NCBI GenBank assembly: GCA_021229015.1
Contig: CM037780.1
Coordinates: 69,447,587-69,511,586 of the forward strand
DNA length: 64,000 bases
DNA from: Solen grandis
Taxonomy: Eukaryota; Mollusca; Bivalvia; Adapedonta; Solenidae
Direction of reading: 5' to 3'
The notes below the pieces were generated by a model. The model was not told the DNA's origin and did not search any database. It saw only the letters and a program-made list of their open reading frames with translations. Made by a program: the position numbers and the translations under genes. This document shows, one piece after another, positions 60,801 through 64,000 of the stretch (position 1 is the first letter of the stretch; every line of letters begins with the position of its first letter).

Positions 60801-63655
60801 TTTAGAATTGAAGGTGCTAGAGTAAAAACAAATAATTGAACTTGACTGAGAGATTATGGTCATCAACATTGTCATAAAGTCTGAAGATGATAGCTTAAGA
60901 AATGAAGAAGCTAGAATTTAAGCAAAGTGAAAACTGGCATTTTTCATATTAAAAGGGGCCTAATTCCTCATCTAATGGGATGATATCAAGCAATAATCAA
61001 ACTTGACTGAGAGATTATTGTCATAAACACTGTCATAAAATCTGAAGATGATTGCTTAAGAAATGAACAAACTGATTGAGGATGACGGACATTCCATAAT
61101 CCTAAATGGTCATCCTGAGCACACATGCTAAGGTGAGCTAACAAAATATGTGAATAATGGCTCATTATAGAACAAGAGGGCCATGATGACTCTGGGTTGC
61201 TCACCTGAGAAACAGGTATTATTTGAAGAAAAAGAAAACAGCAAATATCTTAAGATATTGTGGACAATAGGCTCTGCCCTCTGCCAGCCAAAAATTGATT
61301 GAGTACTTTAGGACAAGAAGAACTTTCAAATTTGTACATGTGTACTATATACATATAAGGCAAATGGGCATCTGTGCCAGATATTTGAAATCCAGTCAGT
61401 ACTTTTGGTCAAGAAGATTTTTTTTGTGCTATATTAAGATAAGGAAAACGGGCTCTACGCCCTGGCAGCCATATTTTTTTAACAGATCAAAATAATTTGA
61501 ACAATCTTGGTAGGGAGTGACCTAAGGAACATCTGTGCCAAATAACTTTGAAATCCAGCCAGTACTTTTGGCCAAGAAGATTTTTTTGGTGCTATATTAA
61601 GATAAGGAAAACGGGCTCCGCCCCACAGTGGCCATGTTTTTCAACGAATCAAAATAATTTGAACAATCTTGGTGGGGATTGACCCAAGGAACATCTGTGC
61701 CAAATAACTTTGAAATCCAGCCAGTACTTTTGGAGGAGTAGATTATTCAAATTTGTACTACATGTATATACATATAAGGAAAACAGGTTCCGCCCGCTGG
61801 TGGCCATGTTTTTCAACGGATCAAAATAATTTGAATAATCTTGGTAGAGAGTGACCCAAGGAATAACTTTGAAATCTTACCAGTAGTTTTGGAGGAGAAG
61901 ATTTTCAAAACTTTCATATGTTTTTTCTTTCCGTTGCCATGGCAACCAGAGTTCTGCATGGAATCAAATTCTATGAACAACTATGAGAGGGCTTCACCCA
62001 AGGAACATTCCTGTGAAGTTTTATTAAAATTGGCCCCGTGGTTAAGGAGATGTCATTATAAGTTAAATGTTGACGACAGACAACTGAAGCCCGACATTCA
62101 TCAGTCACAAAAAAATTAATTTGGAAAGACATATCGGACCCAAAATGATAACTGGATACATTTACACATAAAATTATTGGTAATCATTCATAATACTGCA
62201 CACTTTTATTACAAAATATGAATATTTTACAGTTTGTGCAGCACCAAATTTATTTTGGACAGTCTCCAACGTAGCAGGTGTTGGAAATAATGAAATTGCA
62301 AGACTGATTTGAAATGTTTTTATTCTGATTTCTTGATTTTGGATATGCTGCTCTCGTATACCAAATAATTTGAAAATCTTGTCTGACCATGCATACTTCA
62401 GAGTTAACTGTGACAGATCGGATATGTCAAACTGACAGGTTTAATGCTTAATTCTTCATCGAATGGCATAGGCATAAAAATAAAAACATGTTCTTTTCAG
62501 AATATATTCCCCTTTATTCCAGAAATGTAATTTTGTTTCAATAGTATAAGTAGAGTTATCTTGCGGTCAAGAAATTGTGAAAAGGGGGAATAACTCTAAA
62601 AATACTTAGGCCAGAGATATGAACCTTGTGCAAGACACTTTCTCTCATTAATTTATATCCATAAATGAATTTAATTCAATAGCACGAGTCGAACACGAAA
62701 TTGTATAAAAGCGGAAAAACTTCAACAACAAACATTGGAAATGGATTATGCTCTAGTGTACTGCAATTCTTGTCCATAACGTCTATCCACCTATGAAGCT
62801 TCAAGGTTATATGTCTCATAGTGCAAGAGTTATGCTCTGGACAAAACTTCATTGAATATGAAATTAAACAATGGGCAATAACTCAAAAAATTAATTAAGG
62901 TTCTTATGCACTGCAATTCTCCTATTCACCTATGAAGTTTCAAGGTTATAAGTCTCAAAGAGGGCCATGATGGCCCTGAATCGGTCACCTGATTAATATT
63001 GCTTCATTGCCTTTTATAAAACAGAAAAATAATCTTAATTGCAAACAAAAATTGTACCTGTGGTCCAAAGTTTGATAGTCATAGCTATAAAATCAGGTGA
63101 CCCCAAGAGCCATGATTTGAAAACTTGGTTCAGGTCCACAAGGCCATGTTATATACAAAATATCTAAACCAATGTTCTTTTGGTTTCTGACAAGGATATC
63201 TTTTCAAAATCTTTCTTGTAAGCTATTAAAATCTTTAAATGTTTTTATAGTTTTTTTTCCTATATAAGCTTATGTAAAATCAAATGACCCCTGGGGCAGG
63301 GCCAATTCAAATCATCCTGACACTGGGCCAATAAATCTTGGAACTATCCTTTTACTCTGAGCACCAAACAAAGCTAAAATACCCTAGTAGTCACTGATAC
63401 TTTTATTCTTTTATATAGAGTCAGGGCAACAGATAAGCTGATATCTGCAGTCCTGAGGATAAATGCATCCTGTACCTGGAGGCAGGACCTGTTGGACTGT
63501 AACAGGTGTTGTAACTGGAGACACTGGAGACACAGACTGGCTGGACATTGTTAAGGTAGGAGCGGAGGCCTCCTGAGACACTCCCCACTGACCAGGTGTG
63601 TCCTTCGTCAGGAAGGCAGGGAGTGGGGTGGGGCTAGATATGGCTGGAGACACCA
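51645..63655 (-). CDS. PRRC1: PRRC1, partial: four internal exons
   Basis: Joining 63655-63476, 58939-58733, 55557-55448 and 51802-51645 gives about 218 codons with GT-AG introns, matching phases and no stop. The first part is Pro/Ser/Thr-rich ([22 protein letters not shown]). It is followed by [20 protein letters not shown] and the C-terminal NTPase-like (DUF84-type) domain: [54 protein letters not shown]. This is the layout of PRRC1, a conserved animal protein placed at the Golgi and ER exit sites and linked to protein kinase A regulation. The N-terminal exons lie beyond 64000. The C-terminal exons should lie below 51645 but were not found. The introns are crowded with repeats. Confidence 0.9.
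52618..52826 (-). mobile_element. tRNA-derived SINE copy
   Basis: On the minus strand the head is GGGGCCTCTGTGGCAGAGAG, GGTAAAGTTGCTGACTTTA. The body has TGTGAGGAAGCCTTCCAGCT and the tail region CCGGATGCCTCCGTGCATTC. This is a common bivalve SINE type. It lies in a PRRC1 intron. Confidence 0.65.
52833..53010 (-). repeat. interspersed repeat beside the SINE
   Basis: It contains GTTCCAGGACTGG and GTGTCAGGATAATGTGACTG, the inverted form of the repeat at about 44690-44860, and ends in GATGTTAAACCAAATAAATA. Confidence 0.5.
53070..53790 (-). pseudogene. non-LTR (LINE) reverse transcriptase fragment
   Basis: In order on the minus strand: [66 protein letters not shown]; a stop; [11 protein letters not shown]; then motif [11 protein letters not shown]; and, too close, motif [13 protein letters not shown] worn motif C region ([11 protein letters not shown]) follows. 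Stops and a deletion between motifs A and B show that it is dead. The clade is not assigned. Confidence 0.75.
53785..53959 (-). mobile_element. family A fragment, copy 5
   Basis: Only the 5' terminal part: GAGCTTCATGCATGGAACAT, GACAAAAGGCGATCACAATA and GCTCACCATGAGCATG, TTGTGCTCAGGTGAGCTAAA. Confidence 0.65.
54132..55306 (-). mobile_element. Helentron/DINE-like element, family A, copy 6
   Basis: Complete: AACAAGAGGGCCATGATGGC, CCTGAATCGCTCACCTGAG at one end and CTCACCTTGAGCACGTTGTG, CTCATGTGAGCTAAAAA at the other. The core is about five units of roughly 155 bp (GATGCTACATACCAAATATC, AACTCTATGTAAAACAAGTG). A (GGACGCAC)n tract lies at about 55200-55240. Confidence 0.75.
55448..55557 (-). CDS. 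PRRC1: PRRC1 exon, start of NTPase-like domain
   Basis: Acceptor TTAAACAG. The phase 1 join gives [19 protein letters not shown]; the exon continues to FGRATVIGK, donor GTAGGT, phase 0. This is the first strand and helix of the domain. Confidence 0.9.
55681..56311. other. PRRC1 intron sequence
   Basis: AT-rich, with a short TA tract at about 56291-56304. No gene or clear repeat is visible. Confidence 0.5.
56312..58126 (-). mobile_element. long mosaic family A element, copy 7
   Basis: It starts AACAAGAGGACCAAGATGGC and ends GCTCACGTGCTCAGGTGAGC, TAAAAA. The core strings together different modules: the GAAGATGCTAGAGTGCAAAC type (56450-56830, as in copies 1 and 9), a TGAAATTAAATTCTGACCAT type (56850-57570), a piece of the copy 3 type (57590-57680), and the GACCCCTGGGGCAGGGCC type (57720-57900, as in copies 2 and 6). 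Confidence 0.7.
58127..58690. other. PRRC1 intron sequence
   Basis: No recognised gene or repeat end. GAACTACACTAGAAACTAAC-like words are repeated near 58370. Confidence 0.5.
58733..58939 (-). CDS. PRRC1: PRRC1 exon with GLFGWF motif
   Basis: Acceptor TGTGCAG, phase 1, [14 protein letters not shown] to LDPGMKEVI, donor GTGAGT. Contains [16 protein letters not shown] and [15 protein letters not shown]. Confidence 0.9.
58987..59560 (-). mobile_element. non-autonomous element, family C
   Basis: It starts AACAAGAGCCATGCTGACAT with the stem GCCATG/CATGGC. Read on the minus strand this is again a stem-loop followed by CTCTTGTT. Two core units hold AACAAAGGGCAATAACTAAA, GTTATCATTCTTGTGCA and CCACCTATGAA. 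It ends near GGGGAATAATAA. Confidence 0.65.
59674..60027 (-). mobile_element. short element, family D
   Basis: It starts TACAAGAGTGTTCTCTGGAA with the stem GTGTTC/GAACAC and ends CTAGTGCTCGGATGAGCTAA. The core has two units of TAGACAAACATCCTGACCAA. Confidence 0.6.
60400..61143 (-). mobile_element. family A fragment, copy 9
   Basis: About five units of roughly 155 bp (GAAATGAAGATGCTAGAG, AAACTTGACTGAGAGATTAT), the inverted match of the copy 1 core. It ends CCTGAGCACACATGCTAAGG, TGAGCTAACAAA. The stem-loop end is missing. Confidence 0.65.
61171..62115 (-). mobile_element. family A element, copy 10, one end worn
   Basis: It starts AACAAGAGGGCCATGATGAC, then TTGCTCACCTGAGAAAC. Four units hold ATCAAAATAATTTGAACAAT, CAAGGAACATCTGTGCC and AAATCCAGCCAGTACTTTTG. 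It ends near 62115 in a degenerate GACGACAGACAAC stretch without the clear GTGAGCT end. Confidence 0.6.
62116..62954. repeat. PRRC1 intron with family C-like fragments
   Basis: From about 62570, GGGGGAATAACTCTAAAAAT, AATGGGCAATAACTCAAAAA and CACCTATGAAGTTTCAAGGT match the family C core. The first 400 bases show nothing recognised. Confidence 0.5.
62956..63340 (-). mobile_element. family A fragment, copy 11
   Basis: It starts AAAGAGGGCCATGATGGCCC and has ATCAAATGACCCCTGGGGCA near its end, then passes into the ATCCTGACACTGGG repeat at about 63315. Confidence 0.55.
63476..63655 (-). CDS. PRRC1: PRRC1 exon, proline-rich part
   Basis: Acceptor ATTTACAG, then [20 protein letters not shown] to VTVQQVLPP plus one base, donor GTACAG. 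An alternative donor 13 bases upstream (GTCCTG) is weaker. Confidence 0.85.
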
Positions 63656-63938
63656 CTGTAAATATGCCATAGTTATCATAACATGAGTATACATTAGTTA
63701 AAACTGCATCGAAAGAAAATGAAGAAAAATGATTTAAACACATGCTGATACAGCAAATGACTGCAAGGAGGGCCTGGTAATACATAAAATGTGAAGAAAC
63801 CTTGTGGTATTATGGCCATAATTCATGAGCATTGTTGTCCAGTCATACATAAATCACCTAACAACAAAGTTCTGCATCACACAATCACAGTAAGTTTCGG
63901 TTTTGGACTTGTGGTTGCTGTGGACAAAACCTAATGAG

Positions 63939-64000
63939 ACAAGTGGGCCAAGATGGCCCTAGATCGCTCACCTGAGAAAAGTATCATTCATTGCCTGTAC
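63939..64000 (-). mobile_element. family A element running off the window, copy 12
   Basis: ACAAGTGGGCCAAGATGGCC, then CTAGATCGCTCACCTGAG and TTCATTGCCTGTAC match the 3' end of copy 7. Confidence 0.65.

Overview
This window is animal nuclear DNA, most likely from a bivalve mollusc. It is AT-rich, its genes are split by GT-AG introns, and it is full of interspersed repeats ending in AGCTCACCTGAG and in an AGGGCCATCTTGGCCCT stem-loop followed by CTCTTGTT. I associate these repeats with bivalve genomes. The species call is an inference. Two 100-N scaffold gaps (36038-36137 and 49293-49392) cut the window into three contigs.

Only two host genes can be supported, both on the minus strand. The first (21531 down to 14684) reconstructs by eye into seven coding exons with matching splice phases and no internal stop. 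Its 333 codons resemble the EgtD-type S-adenosylmethionine-dependent histidine N-alpha-methyltransferases of ergothioneine synthesis. The second (63655 down to 51645) is four exons of PRRC1. The exons encode part of the proline-rich region and much of the C-terminal NTPase-like domain. Its first exons lie beyond the window and its last exons were not found.

Mobile DNA fills most of the rest. Region 1-590 is a broken YqaJ-type exonuclease gene. Region 1809-6191 is an element with inverted ends carrying a decayed DDE-type transposase-like gene, a cysteine-protease-like domain and an 11-residue coding repeat. Region 7399-8880 is a dead hAT transposase. Region 36753-40681 is a structurally complete transposon with 28-bp inverted ends and TA flanks. 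It carries a HIRAN-domain gene next to a damaged pipsqueak/pogo-Tigger-like transposase. About a dozen copies of non-autonomous elements with tandem cores, several clearly of the Helentron/DINE type, lie at 10.5 kb and from 43 kb to the end, many inside PRRC1 introns. SINE heads, a LINE reverse-transcriptase remnant and two foldback elements complete the list.

Region 26820-36037 looks like unreliable consensus: homopolymers are inflated throughout and the stretch ends at a gap, so I annotate no genes there. The candidates for something new are the HIRAN plus pogo-like transposon, the intact animal EgtD-like gene with a minisatellite that copies one of its own splice acceptors, and the stem-loop plus CTCTTGT terminus shared by otherwise different repeat families.
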